From an uncultured Bacteroidota bacterium (GTDB lineage: Bacteria; Bacteroidota; Bacteroidia; Bacteroidales; P3): a stretch of 64,000 nucleotides of DNA. Shown piece by piece: positions 37,032-46,583 of the stretch. The notes beneath the pieces are model-generated. The model saw only the letters and a list, made by a program, of their open reading frames with translations, ran no database searches and was not told the DNA's origin. Each line of letters starts with the position of its first letter. The stretch's first letter is position 1. Location: the NCBI GenBank assembly GCA_902793295.1, contig CADBDA010000001.1:1-64000 (forward strand), in the 5' to 3' direction. The position numbers and the translations under genes are program-made.

Positions 37032-40000
37032 ATGCAACCATCCAAAAGATTCATCATCTGCAAGGCCAGTGCCGGTGCAGGAAAGACCTTCACCCTGGTG
37101 TGCCATTTCCTGACCACTGCGCTGTCCGACCCAGCCGAGATAACGACCCGCTACGAGAAGATACTGGCCATCACCTTCACCAACAAGGCCGCCAACGAGA
37201 TGAAAGAACGTATCATGAAGACCCTTCATGGTATTGTGGACGGCAGTCTGCGCGATGATGATATGGCCCGCGAGCTCTGCGAGAACCTGCAGATTGACAT
37301 TGACGAGCTGGTGAAGCGTTGCCGCCAACTGGAGTCGGCCATCCTGCACAACTACAGCAACCTTTCGGTCACCACCATCGACAGCTTCGTTTACCGGCTG
37401 GTGCGCACCTTCACCTACGAACTGCGACTGCCCATGAATTTCAATGTGCTCATCGACGAGCGTGAAATGGTGGAACGCTGTGTGGACCAGCTGCTCACGC
37501 AGGCCGGTGCCGATGGGGCGAAGGAACTGACCGAGGTGCTCTGCGCCTTTGTTGAGAGCCGCATGGAGGACGGCCGCAGCTTCCATATCACCAATACGCT
37601 TCGCAAGGTGGCCGGCGAGGTGTTGAAGGAGGAGACCCCCGCCTTTCTGGACAAACTGCATAAAGTGCCGCTGGGCCAGTACAAACATCTCTACGAATCG
37701 CTGATGGGCTCCAACCGCCAGCTGGAAGATTCGCTGTCGCTTCAAGCCCGACAGGTGGTTGAAAGCTGCACTTCAGCGGGACTAACGGCCGCTGACTTTA
37801 GCTACAAGGAGGCAGGTTTTTACGGCTTTTTCCTCGGATTCGCCAATGGCGAAATGGACGGCATCAACAAAGACTCAGTCCGTGCCGATAATGCCGCCGA
37901 AAGCGGAGTGCTCTACAACAAAACAGCCCCCGACTATGTGAAGCGCCAAGTGGAATCCGTTACCCCCATGATGGTGGAAGCCTACCGCCGCATGCGGAAG
38001 CTCATTCGGGAAGAGCGCAAGTTCTACAACACCCGCAAGATGCTGCTGGCCAACCTTTACGGAATGGCGATGCTGGACAGCATCCGCACCATCAAGGAAC
38101 TCTATTACAGCGAGAACGAAAGTGTCCATATATCGGAGTTCAACAAGCGCATTGCCCAGCTGGTGGCTGACGAACCCGCCCCGTTCATCTACGAACGTGT
38201 CGGCAACCGCTATCTGAGTTACCTTATCGACGAATTTCAGGACACCAGCCGACTCCAGTTCAAGAATTTCCTGCCGCTGATCGTTGAAGCGCTGTCGCGC
38301 ACCGACGCAGGCGGACTCTCGTCGCTTATTGTCGGCGACGGCAAACAGGCCATCTACCGTTTCCGTCAGGGAGACGTGCGACAGTTCATGATGCTGCCCC
38401 AAGTGGCAGATGACCCCATCACCAGCCGGATGCTCAGCCTCAATGCAGACATCCAAGAGCGTAACATGAACTACCGTACCCTTCATAATATTGTGAATTT
38501 CAACAATCACTTCTTCCAGTGGGCGATAACCGAGCATTTCAAGCACAATGCCGAACTGCAGGATCTTTATATCGGCGACCCCAGTCGCAAGGAACCCGCG
38601 CTGTTTCAGCACACCCAAAAGAAGGGCGGCTACGTGCAGCTCTCCTATACAGAGGAGGAACATCTGCTCGACGAGCTGCTGGCGCTGGTGCTCCATCTGG
38701 TCAATGAGCTGCACTACAACTATGGCGACCTGCTGGTGCTGGCCCGAACCAACATCACCCTCTCCCAGATTGCCGACAAGCTGGTGGCCTCCATCAACGA
38801 CCCCCGTTTCCGACTGCTCACCAGCGAGTCGTTCATCCTCTCCAACAGCCGTGTGGTGCGGTTGCTGCAGGCGTTGCTGCGCTATCTCGAGAACAGTGCT
38901 GACCGTGTGGCGGCGCTGACGGTCGTGTCGCTCTATGCCGAAATCCTCGACGACATGTGGAACGATGCCGATCGTGATGGCGGCACCCCACCGAATGCAG
39001 CCCGTCCGTCGGAGGTCACCCTGCAGCGGCTCCGTGCCTGCAACTACGATTTGCAGCAGTTCTTCGGTGCGGTGTTGCCCGAAGGCCATGTTTTCAATCT
39101 CGACAGTCTGCATGCGCTGTCGCTCTACGACTGTTGCGAAGAGCTGTTGCGTCAGCTCTCGCTCGAATCGGAGGATGCCACTTATGTCGCCACCTTCCTC
39201 AATACCGTGTCGTCGTTCATGCAGCGCAACTATTCCGACCTCAGCGCCTTCAACAGCTATTTGGACGAAAACATCGACAAGCTGTCATCCTCTACGGCGC
39301 CCGACGAACAGGCGCTGCGCCTGATGACCATCCACAAATCGAAAGGACTTGAGGCACCCGTGGTCATCACCATGATGAAAGCCGAAAAAGAGCGTCCGTC
39401 GCAGTTGTGGATAGACCTTGATGCCACCCAGCAGTCGGTGACGGCCGATGCCGCATCGCTTCCAGTAGCGCTGATCGGCCAGCAGAAGAACGAATCGCTC
39501 TTCTCGTCCAATTTCGACGAGGAGGTCATCATGACGGAGATGGACCGCATCAATCTGCTTTATGTGGCATTGACGCGTCCGCGCGAAAAACTCTATGTCA
39601 TGTGTGAAGAATGCAAAGCGGAGGGGAGTGACAACCGGGCGCTGCTGAAACAATACGCCACACGCAATGATTCCGGCTTTCGAGCTCTTGACGACCAACA
39701 CTATGCATTGGGAGAAGAGCTGCCCAATCCGAAGGCCACCGATGCGCAGTCGGCGGAACAGCACGAGTCGGTACCGCCCATCCGCAATATTGTCTTCCCC
39801 GCTTGGGAGAATCGTGTGGTGGTGGCCCCCCAGAATGCCCATTCGCTATCGCCGCTTGAAGAGGACAGCCGACGCTGGGGTATCGTCATCCACGACCTGT
39901 TGGCGCACATGCTGACGGTGGACGATGTGCGACCGGTGGTGGAACGCTACTGTACGGCCAATTTGTTGGATACCAGCATTTGCGACGAACTGGTGGACCG

Positions 40001-40271
40001 CATAGTCCACATGATGGAGAAGGAAGAGAACAAACGCTTCTTCGGCAAAGGGCAGCGGGTGCTCTGTGAGGCGTCGCTGGTGGTGAACGGCGAGGTGCGC
40101 CGACCCGACCGCATCATCTTCACCGACAACGCCACCTGGGTGGTCGATTTCAAGACCGGCGCCTACGACAAGGATACCCACCAAAAGTACCAGAAGCAGG
40201 TGGCAGCCTATGTGGACGCCGTTTCGGCGATGGGCTATCCCAATGTCAGCGGATCGATCCTCTATCTGTAG
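37032..40271 (+). CDS. AddA/RecB-type UvrD helicase with C-terminal nuclease domain
   Basis: 1,079 residues. SF1A helicase: Walker A ASAGAGKTFT (12-21), TFTNKAANEM motif Ia, Walker B LIDEFQDTS near 397, a GDGKQAIYRFRQGD motif near 436, TIHKSKGLEAPVV near 762 and VALTRPREKLYV near 845. The C-terminal PD-(D/E)XK nuclease (about 960-1,079) shows RRPDRIIF and WVVDFKTG. AddAB enzymes resect double-strand breaks for recombination. The partner AddB is not next to it here, and tandem repeats begin at the stop codon. Confidence 0.88.
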   Translation: MQPSKRFIICKASAGAGKTFTLVCHFLTTALSDPAEITTRYEKILAITFTNKAANEMKERIMKTLHGIVDGSLRDDDMARELCENLQIDIDELVKRCRQLESAILHNYSNLSVTTIDSFVYRLVRTFTYELRLPMNFNVLIDEREMVERCVDQLLTQAGADGAKELTEVLCAFVESRMEDGRSFHITNTLRKVAGEVLKEETPAFLDKLHKVPLGQYKHLYESLMGSNRQLEDSLSLQARQVVESCTSAGLTAADFSYKEAGFYGFFLGFANGEMDGINKDSVRADNAAESGVLYNKTAPDYVKRQVESVTPMMVEAYRRMRKLIREERKFYNTRKMLLANLYGMAMLDSIRTIKELYYSENESVHISEFNKRIAQLVADEPAPFIYERVGNRYLSYLIDEFQDTSRLQFKNFLPLIVEALSRTDAGGLSSLIVGDGKQAIYRFRQGDVRQFMMLPQVADDPITSRMLSLNADIQERNMNYRTLHNIVNFNNHFFQWAITEHFKHNAELQDLYIGDPSRKEPALFQHTQKKGGYVQLSYTEEEHLLDELLALVLHLVNELHYNYGDLLVLARTNITLSQIADKLVASINDPRFRLLTSESFILSNSRVVRLLQALLRYLENSADRVAALTVVSLYAEILDDMWNDADRDGGTPPNAARPSEVTLQRLRACNYDLQQFFGAVLPEGHVFNLDSLHALSLYDCCEELLRQLSLESEDATYVATFLNTVSSFMQRNYSDLSAFNSYLDENIDKLSSSTAPDEQALRLMTIHKSKGLEAPVVITMMKAEKERPSQLWIDLDATQQSVTADAASLPVALIGQQKNESLFSSNFDEEVIMTEMDRINLLYVALTRPREKLYVMCEECKAEGSDNRALLKQYATRNDSGFRALDDQHYALGEELPNPKATDAQSAEQHESVPPIRNIVFPAWENRVVVAPQNAHSLSPLEEDSRRWGIVIHDLLAHMLTVDDVRPVVERYCTANLLDTSICDELVDRIVHMMEKEENKRFFGKGQRVLCEASLVVNGEVRRPDRIIFTDNATWVVDFKTGAYDKDTHQKYQKQVAAYVDAVSAMGYPNVSGSILYL

Positions 40272-40395
40272 GCAGCTTGCTTTTGAAGGCAGCTTGCTTT
40301 TGAAGGGGGACCGCTTTCATAAGAGGGCCACTTCTGTAGGGAGGCTGCTTTTATGGCAAGCTTGATTTTGTAGAGTACCTACAGCTGTAGGCGAC
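40272..40395. repeat. degenerate tandem repeat, unit about 17 bp
   Basis: Two exact copies of GGCAGCTTGCTTTTGAA lie back to back at 40272-40288 and 40289-40305. They are followed by four to six decayed units of 16-18 bp, each a G-rich start, GCTT/CTT core and a T/A-rich end. The array fills the gap between addA and the convergent lipoprotein gene. No hairpin terminator is evident in it. Confidence 0.65.
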
Positions 40396-40668
40396 TTACT
40401 TTTTCTTGTATTCTCTGCCGATCTGACCCGGGTCGATTTCGGGTTCGCTCATTTCGGTGCACATGCGGTATCGCGAACCGTGGTCATAGTCGAGAGACGA
40501 GCAAGAGACGCCTTCGCTGACGTAATCTGTCACGATGTAGGTAGGATTTTGGCCGTCTTGGACGTAGCAGCGGCAAGCTTTGGTGTCGCAAGAGGAGAAG
40601 AACGGCAGTGCGGCAGCAAGTGTCAGCGCCAGCATCCAAAAGCGGTTTCTGTTATTTTGATTTTTCAT
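40396..40668 (-). CDS. small cysteine-rich lipoprotein, paralogue 1
   Basis: 90 residues from ATG 40668. Lipoprotein signal with lipobox FSSC (acylated Cys27). The mature part has the spacing C-x4-C-x-C-Y-x20-C-x13-C-T and ends in PEIDPGQIGREYKKK. No known family is recognised. The gene upstream encodes a paralogue with nearly the same cysteine spacing, so it is a real gene and not a chance frame. Likely outer- or inner-membrane-anchored; role unknown. A longer frame to 40746 overlaps its neighbour and is rejected. Confidence 0.65.
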   Translation of the reverse strand: MKNQNNRNRFWMLALTLAAALPFFSSCDTKACRCYVQDGQNPTYIVTDYVSEGVSCSSLDYDHGSRYRMCTEMSEPEIDPGQIGREYKKK

Positions 40669-40742
40669 GAGGTTTATTGTTGGTATGTTCGTTGAATGAT
40701 GTTGATTCGTTCGTCGGGTTGGGTGGTGGGGAGAATTGTTTT

Positions 40743-41018
40743 TCATTGTCCCCAGAACATTCTGACAACATCCATGGTGTCCATTTCGGGGGCGTCCCAG
40801 TCGGTGCAGAAGCGGAATGACGAGTCGTTAGGGTGGGGGAAGTCCCAGCCCAAGTCGGCGCAGGGTGTCTGCTGGTCGATGAGGGTGTGCTGCACCCTCA
40901 CGTTGCCCCACCGTTCCAGCAGGTAGCAGCGGCAGTCGTGGGTTTGGCAGCCGGCGACGCCGAAGAGCAATGCCGCCGAAGCGGCCAGCGGACGGAGGAT
41001 GTTGTGACGATGTTTCAT
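40743..41018 (-). CDS. small cysteine-rich lipoprotein, paralogue 2
   Basis: 91 residues from ATG 41018. Signal peptide with lipobox VAGC (Cys24). The mature chain has C-x4-C-x-C-Y-x20-C-x17-C-T followed by PEMD, clearly related to the next gene (CRCY, FRFCT versus YRMCT, PEMD versus PEID). It starts only 2 bp after the GH92 stop codon, so it is translated from the same mRNA as the alpha-mannosidase. A long frame reaching 41831 runs inside GH92 out of phase and is not real. Confidence 0.7.
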   Translation of the reverse strand: MKHRHNILRPLAASAALLFGVAGCQTHDCRCYLLERWGNVRVQHTLIDQQTPCADLGWDFPHPNDSSFRFCTDWDAPEMDTMDVVRMFWGQ

Positions 41019-41020
41019 AT

Positions 41021-43993
41021 TTATTCGGCCGTGATTTCGTCGACAAAGAGCCATGCCTGTTCGCCGGCGCTCACGTGCCAGCGGGGCAGTTTGCCGAAGT
41101 TGGTTGCGGTGATGCGCACATAGCGAATCTCCGAAGCGTTGCCATGAACGGTGAAGGTGTTTGTGCCCTCCACCTCCTGGCGTTCGAGGGTGGATGCAAA
41201 ATCCTTGTTGGTCACCGAGCCGAAGGGGCTGTACGACTGACCGTCGGCCGACACCTCCACGATCACCTCGGTGGGGTAGAATATCCATGCCCGCATGTTC
41301 TCCAGGCAGTCGACGCCCACCGTTGTGATGCTGCGAGGCTGCAGGAGGTCCACCACCACCTTCATGTCTTCCTGCCAACCCTGCCATCCGCCGATGCGGA
41401 AGTTGCTTGTGCCGTAGAGGCGGTCGATGAGGCCCGTGGGGCCGTTTTCGGCGTACTGCGGAGCCGGCTGGGTGAGGTAGGTCAGCTGGCGGTCGCTCTG
41501 CGTGTGGGTCAGCCGGTGGGTCACCACGGCGCTGTAGCCCGTCGAGTCGTTGTAGGCCACCGCCTTGATCACCGCGTCGTAGTCGACGGATATCGGACCG
41601 CTGTAGCGGGTCGAGAGGCGGGTAGGTTCGCTGCCGTCGAGCGAGTAGTAGACGCTGTCGGCCGACAGGATACGCACCACTGCGGTGCCGCTGAAGCTCT
41701 GCTGCCAGTCGTCGAAGACCGGAGCGCGGGTGATGACGGGCGCGGAAGCAGTGCAGGATTGGGGTAGGGCGGCAGGCGCCGTTCCCCATTTGGTGTTGGG
41801 GTTGGAGCCCATCTCGAAGTCGATGGTGCAACCCTCCTTGAGATCTTCAAAGGTGAGGAACGACCTGTCGAAGGGGTTGTTGTTCAGTCGCATGGACTGC
41901 ACGTAGCAGTTCTTGCCGCTCTGGTTGTGCGCGTTGATGACGACGGATTTGCCGTTGGCCAGACGGATGGTCACCTTGTCGAACAACGGCGAGCCGATGA
42001 TGTATTGGCCGCTACCCGGACAGACGGGGTAGAAGCCCATGGCGCTCATCACGAACCAAGCGCTCATCTGGCCGCAGTCCTCGTTGCCGCACAGGCCGTC
42101 GGGGCTGTCGTGGTAGAGTTCGGTGCAAATCTGGCGTACCAGTTCGGCCGTTTTCCATTGCTGGTTGAGGAAGGCGTAGAGGTAGGCCGCGTGGTGTGAA
42201 GGCTCGTTGCCGTGGGCGTAGAGGCCTATGAGACCGGTGATGTCGCTCTGGTCGCGACCCGACAGTTTCGCTTTGGAGTGGAACAGGCTGTCGAGAAAGC
42301 GAACGGCCTTTTCTTTGCCACCGATGGTGTTGACCCAACCCTGCACATCGTGAGGCACATAGGAGGAGTACTGCCAGCTGTTGGCCTCGGTGAAGTGGTT
42401 GTTGACCTCGGTAGCATCGAAGGGGGTGACGAAGGCCCCGTTGCGGCGGGCGTGCATGAAGCCGTTGCCGTCCATGATATTCTTCCACGACTGGCAGCGG
42501 CGCGAGTAGGCGCGATAGATGCTGTCGTTGCCGATGAGGCGTGCGAATTCGCTGATGCACCAGTCGTCGTAGGCGTATTCAAGAGTTTTGCTGACCGACT
42601 CGTTCTCGTATTCGCTGCTGAGGAAGCCGTCGCGGGCATACTCGGTGCGACCCAGGAAGGGCAGATTGGAGGTTGCCACCATAGCGTCGAGCAATTCGGC
42701 TAGTGTCGCCTTGTCGAGGTCGTCGAGCACACCGGTGCGGTAGGCATCGAGGATGACGCTGACGGCGTGATAGCCAATCATGCAGTGTGTTTCGTGGCTT
42801 GAGAGCTCCCACATTGTCAGTTCGCCGCTGTGGCGGTAGTGGTCGAGCATGGTGAGGACGAAATCGCGGCTGCGGTTCGGGTCGACGATGTTGAGCAGCG
42901 GATGCAGGGCGCGGTAGGTGTCCCACACTGAGAAGACGGTGTACTGGTTGCGGCCTTCGGCCTGCTGGACGGAGTAGATGTTGGTGTCGCGGTCCTTCAT
43001 GGCCAGGTAGCGGCCGTCGGCGTCGCTGTAGAGGTAGGGCGACGTCATGCAATGGTAGAGGGCGGTGTAGAAATTGGCGCGGTCTTCGCGGCTGCCCCCT
43101 TCCACTTCGATCTGGCCCAAGGCTTTCTCCCAGATGTCGTGAGCCTCCTTCTTGGCCTTGTTGAAGGTGATGTCGGCGCTCTCCTTCATGTTGCCGTAGG
43201 CCCCCGGATCGTCGACCGACGAGATGCCCACTGTGAGGGTCACCTCTTTGACGTTGTCGGGGAAGAGCAGCAGCGCTTTGCAGTCTTCGCCGCTGATAGG
43301 TTCGAGGCCGTCGACGCGTTTGCCGTCTTTAAAGAACAGCACCTCTTTGGGTTGGCAGTCGGCCGTGAGGGCGAAGTGCAGCTGCTGCTGGGGGTTCCAG
43401 GCGTTCGAGACGCGGTAGCCGCACAGATGCCATTCGCCGGTGGATTCGGCAAGCGCCAAGCGCGAATCGATCACCACGTCGCGGTGTTTGAGGTCGACGA
43501 CCACGCCTTTGCGACCGGCGCGCGGGAAGGTGTATTTGTGCAGTGCGTTGCGTTCGTGGACGGTCAGTTCGGCCATCACCCGGTTGCGGTCGAGGACCAC
43601 GCGGTAGTAGCCCGGTTCGGCCTTCTCGTTGCGATGCGAGAAGGTGGAGAGGTAGAAGCTGTAGTCGAGGCTGTCGGGCAGGTCGCCGTTGTCGGAGGTG
43701 AACGGCATCACCAGCACATCGCCGTAGTCGCTGCAGCCGGTGCCGCTCAGATGGGTGTGGCTGAAGCCGTAGACGGTGTCGTCGCTGTAGTGGTAGGCGC
43801 TGCAGCCGTCCCAGCCCTCGAGACGCGTGTCGGGACTGACCTGGACCATGCCGAAGGGCAGGATGGCGCCGGGGAAGGTGTGCCCATGACCGTCGGTGCC
43901 CACAAAAGGATTGACATAGGAAGTCAGCGTCTGCTGGCATGAAACCGTCAGCAAACCAAGCACCACCGCAACAAGAAACTTACGAAAAACCAT
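41021..43993 (-). CDS. GH92 alpha-mannosidase lipoprotein with CHB_HEX-like and discoidin-like domains
   Basis: 990 residues from ATG 43993; lipobox LTVSC (Cys19), so surface or periplasmic lipoprotein. The GH92 N-domain begins YVNPFVGTDGHGHTFPGA (25-42) and the catalytic (alpha/alpha)6 domain contains GLCGNEDCGQMSAWFVMSAMGFYP with the expected acid Glu. Calcium-dependent exo-alpha-mannosidase activity on N-glycans or mannans is known for the family. After about residue 745 come a CHB_HEX-like strand set (VYYSLDGSEPT) and an F5/8-type (discoidin) module, both binding-type add-ons. No SusC/SusD pair adjoins; the only operon partners are the two small lipoproteins. Confidence 0.9.
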   Translation of the reverse strand: MVFRKFLVAVVLGLLTVSCQQTLTSYVNPFVGTDGHGHTFPGAILPFGMVQVSPDTRLEGWDGCSAYHYSDDTVYGFSHTHLSGTGCSDYGDVLVMPFTSDNGDLPDSLDYSFYLSTFSHRNEKAEPGYYRVVLDRNRVMAELTVHERNALHKYTFPRAGRKGVVVDLKHRDVVIDSRLALAESTGEWHLCGYRVSNAWNPQQQLHFALTADCQPKEVLFFKDGKRVDGLEPISGEDCKALLLFPDNVKEVTLTVGISSVDDPGAYGNMKESADITFNKAKKEAHDIWEKALGQIEVEGGSREDRANFYTALYHCMTSPYLYSDADGRYLAMKDRDTNIYSVQQAEGRNQYTVFSVWDTYRALHPLLNIVDPNRSRDFVLTMLDHYRHSGELTMWELSSHETHCMIGYHAVSVILDAYRTGVLDDLDKATLAELLDAMVATSNLPFLGRTEYARDGFLSSEYENESVSKTLEYAYDDWCISEFARLIGNDSIYRAYSRRCQSWKNIMDGNGFMHARRNGAFVTPFDATEVNNHFTEANSWQYSSYVPHDVQGWVNTIGGKEKAVRFLDSLFHSKAKLSGRDQSDITGLIGLYAHGNEPSHHAAYLYAFLNQQWKTAELVRQICTELYHDSPDGLCGNEDCGQMSAWFVMSAMGFYPVCPGSGQYIIGSPLFDKVTIRLANGKSVVINAHNQSGKNCYVQSMRLNNNPFDRSFLTFEDLKEGCTIDFEMGSNPNTKWGTAPAALPQSCTASAPVITRAPVFDDWQQSFSGTAVVRILSADSVYYSLDGSEPTRLSTRYSGPISVDYDAVIKAVAYNDSTGYSAVVTHRLTHTQSDRQLTYLTQPAPQYAENGPTGLIDRLYGTSNFRIGGWQGWQEDMKVVVDLLQPRSITTVGVDCLENMRAWIFYPTEVIVEVSADGQSYSPFGSVTNKDFASTLERQEVEGTNTFTVHGNASEIRYVRITATNFGKLPRWHVSAGEQAWLFVDEITAE

Positions 43994-44102
43994 GAAGGAG
44001 ATATAAATTTTTGATATTGTGATTTGTAACAATTTGATAAAGGCAGATGGACAGGACTATTAAACGTCAGCCGTCAAGGAGCAACGATGGCGACCGCAGG
44101 CA

Positions 44103-45029
44103 TCAGATCTTCATCTTGATGAGGGCGGCGGCGCCGAGGATGGCCACTTCGTTGGCTTTCAGCTGCGACATGCGGATGGTGCAGCTGCCGGCGAAGATGT
44201 TGAGCAGGTATTTCTCGAAGGCCTTCTGGAGCGGTTTGAGCAGCGGTTCGCCCACCTTGGTAGGTCCGCCCATCAGGAAGATGGCTTCCGGAGCCGAGAA
44301 GTTGACGCTGTTGGCCATCGCCATACCCAGCTGGTCGGCCACCACTTCCCAGGTCTTCAAGGCGATGGGGTCGCCCTGGTTGGCCAGGTCGCCGATGGCT
44401 TTGCTGTCGATGTCGGAGGAGATGGGTGTGCCTTTCAGTTCGAAGTAAGTCTGCACGATGCCGCGGGCCGAGGTGTAGGTCTCGAGGCAGCCGTAGCGAC
44501 CGCAGGAGCATTTGCGGCCGTTGGGGATCAGGATGCTGTGGCCCAGTTCGCCGGCGGCGCCGGTGCTGCCGTGAATCAGCTTGCCGTCGATGACGATGCC
44601 GCTGCCCACGCCGGTGCCCAAGGTGAACATGATGAAATGGCGCAAGCCCTTGGCGCCGCCGTAGACCATTTCGCCGTAGGCGGCCGCGTTGGCGTCGTTG
44701 CTCAGCACCACGGGGACGTTCATGTATTGGTGAATCTCCTTCTCGAAGTTCAGCACCCCTTTGATGGTCAGGTTCGGAGCGTTGTCGACGCAACCCGTGT
44801 AGAAGTTGCCGTTGGGGGCGCCGATGCCGATACCTTCGATTTCAGACACTTCCATGTCCTTCATCATCTTCTCGATGCAAGCCATCATGTCGCGGATGTA
44901 GGGTTGCAGTTCGATGTAAGCGTTTGTGGGGATATTGCTGCGGGCGATGATGGTGCCGTCGTCGCGCACCAGACCCATATCGGTGTTTGTGCCTCCGATA
45001 TCGATTCCAATACTATAAGTATGAGCCAT
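44103..45029 (-). CDS. ROK family sugar kinase (glucokinase/N-acylhexosamine kinase type)
   Basis: 308 residues: ATP site GIDIGGTNTDMGLV (8-21), sugar site SNDANAAAYGE (near 109), GTGVGSGIVIDGKL and the ROK zinc site GELGH...CSCGRYGCLE (near 160-182). No DNA-binding domain, so a kinase and not a NagC repressor. Phosphorylates glucose, mannose or an amino sugar; substrate not certain. It lies about 110 bp upstream of GH92 on the same strand, so it may feed on released monosaccharides. Confidence 0.9.
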   Translation of the reverse strand: MAHTYSIGIDIGGTNTDMGLVRDDGTIIARSNIPTNAYIELQPYIRDMMACIEKMMKDMEVSEIEGIGIGAPNGNFYTGCVDNAPNLTIKGVLNFEKEIHQYMNVPVVLSNDANAAAYGEMVYGGAKGLRHFIMFTLGTGVGSGIVIDGKLIHGSTGAAGELGHSILIPNGRKCSCGRYGCLETYTSARGIVQTYFELKGTPISSDIDSKAIGDLANQGDPIALKTWEVVADQLGMAMANSVNFSAPEAIFLMGGPTKVGEPLLKPLQKAFEKYLLNIFAGSCTIRMSQLKANEVAILGAAALIKMKI

Positions 45030-45061
45030 TTATATTTGTTTTATTAAGTTGAACACTTTTG

Positions 45062-45069
45062 CAAAAATA
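45062..45069 (-). promoter_or_regulatory. -7 element for the ROK kinase gene
   Basis: TATTTTTG on the minus strand, 32 bp before the ATG. The -33 region is not clear. Divergent from the WG-repeat gene promoter. Confidence 0.5.
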
Positions 45070-45109
45070 CGAAAAAAAAGTGGAAGTTTCGCTTTAGAAA
45101 CGCATATAG

Positions 45110-45141
45110 TTGGCATGTTTTGAGGAATATGCGTATCTTTG
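45110..45141 (+). promoter_or_regulatory. promoter of the WG-repeat lipoprotein gene
   Basis: TATCTTTG at 45134-45141 is an exact -7 element, with TTG 21 bp upstream at 45110-45112. The leader to the ATG at 45217 would be about 70 nt and is A-rich before the start. Confidence 0.6.
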
Positions 45142-45216
45142 TAAGTCCATTCTTTGGAAGAATTTATGTAACTTGTTGAATAATAATTTTGTGTATAAAT
45201 CAAAAAAAGAAAAAAG

Positions 45217-46521
45217 ATGAAAAAAGGATTGCTTTTGATGCTTGCAGCAGCAAGTGTGATGATGATGACGGGCTGTTCGGGTTCCAGTTCGAGCGGCGAG
45301 AAAAAAGGTGTGCCACTGGCCCAGGTCGATCAGAAAGGGTCCGATGGTATTGCGTTCGTGAATGTTGACGGACAATGCGTTATCGACGACAGCCGATTCA
45401 GCAGCGCCATTGGTTTCAGCGAAGGGCTCTGTGCGGTGTTTGACAAGGGGACCAATAAGCTGGGCTTCATCAATGGCAAGAGCGACCTGGTGATTCCCTG
45501 CCAGTTCGACAACGACGAATTCCGCCACCGCATACCCAGCATGACCAATATCCGTGAGCGCAACATGTTCCATTGTGGCTATGCGCGCGTCTGTTCGGGC
45601 GACGGCTACATCCTGATTGACCGGAATGGCAATACCGTTTTGGAAGGCTATGTGCCCATCGACTGGGACGGTCATGTGGTGATTGCATGCGACCAAAACG
45701 TGTGCGAAGCCGGTCTCTATACGATGAACGGCAAGGTCGTTGTCGCTGTCGGAAAGTACAGCAGATATCGCTTCCTGCAGAACGGCATGCTGGCCTGTTA
45801 CGACAATGAGAGCAGCTGTTACGGCATCATCGACCGGAACGGCAATGTGGTGGTGAACAAGGAACGAGGCGAGGGCTTCCTCTATGACGAAGTGAGCGAC
45901 TTCGTGGACGGCTATGCATTGGTGCATTTGAAGGAGACCGACGGCCCGTGGCATGTGATCGACACGAAAGGCAATGTAGTCAGGCAGTATCCGAAACGTA
46001 TCGGCAATACGCTTACGTTCAATCGTATACCGAAATTCTACGAAGGGCTGACCATCTATCAGGGCGGCATCCTCAACAACCGTTACGATCCCCTACTTGA
46101 ATTTACCGACGAGGTGAAGGTAGCCACCTATTTCAGCGACGGGATGGCCCGCGTGTACGAGTCGTTGAACGGTGGCGCCAAGATGGGATATGTCAACACC
46201 CAGGGCGAGATGGTGATCCCCTACAAGTACAATGCCGGAAGCGACTTCAGCGACGGCGTGGCGCTGGTGAAGGACGACTCAGGTTGGCACATCATCGACA
46301 AGAATGACAATATTGTGGCCACTTTGCCCGGATCCGTCAGAAACGCTAATGGCACCAATGTCCCCAAATTCCATGCTGAAAGACTTGTGACCTATGATGA
46401 CGAACGTCAGGTGATTTACGACACGAAAGGCAATGAGGTGGTGCTGCAGGGCGTGACCGGCAATATCGAGAATTTTTACTATTCCGGCAGCGACAACAGC
46501 GAAGTGGACGACGAGCTCTGA
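45217..46521 (+). CDS. WG-repeat lipoprotein
   Basis: 434 residues. Lipobox MTGC (Cys20) followed by a serine/glycine linker. The body is made of repeated beta units of the WG/KWG type, for example KLGFINGKSDLVIPCQFD, YGIIDRNGNVVVNKE, KMGYVNTQGEMVIPYKY and WHIIDKNDNIVATLP. WG repeats are found in surface or periplasmic proteins of gut and oral Bacteroidales with no defined activity. It has its own promoter and a terminator at 46551, so it is monocistronic. Confidence 0.8.
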   Translation: MKKGLLLMLAAASVMMMTGCSGSSSSGEKKGVPLAQVDQKGSDGIAFVNVDGQCVIDDSRFSSAIGFSEGLCAVFDKGTNKLGFINGKSDLVIPCQFDNDEFRHRIPSMTNIRERNMFHCGYARVCSGDGYILIDRNGNTVLEGYVPIDWDGHVVIACDQNVCEAGLYTMNGKVVVAVGKYSRYRFLQNGMLACYDNESSCYGIIDRNGNVVVNKERGEGFLYDEVSDFVDGYALVHLKETDGPWHVIDTKGNVVRQYPKRIGNTLTFNRIPKFYEGLTIYQGGILNNRYDPLLEFTDEVKVATYFSDGMARVYESLNGGAKMGYVNTQGEMVIPYKYNAGSDFSDGVALVKDDSGWHIIDKNDNIVATLPGSVRNANGTNVPKFHAERLVTYDDERQVIYDTKGNEVVLQGVTGNIENFYYSGSDNSEVDDEL

Positions 46522-46550
46522 TGCGACACCCGCCTGTCGACAAACAATAA

Positions 46551-46583
46551 GCCTGTAGGGGAGTCCCTTACAGGCTTTTTTTG
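46551..46583 (+). terminator. terminator of the WG-repeat gene
   Basis: GCCTGTA (46551-46557) pairs with TACAGGC (46569-46575), extended by G-rich/C-rich bases inside, and followed by seven T's. Confidence 0.85.

Noticed and set aside
40743..41831. 362-codon frame reaching into GH92
   Set aside because: Only its last 91 codons (the small lipoprotein) look real; the rest is arginine/proline-rich shadow of GH92.
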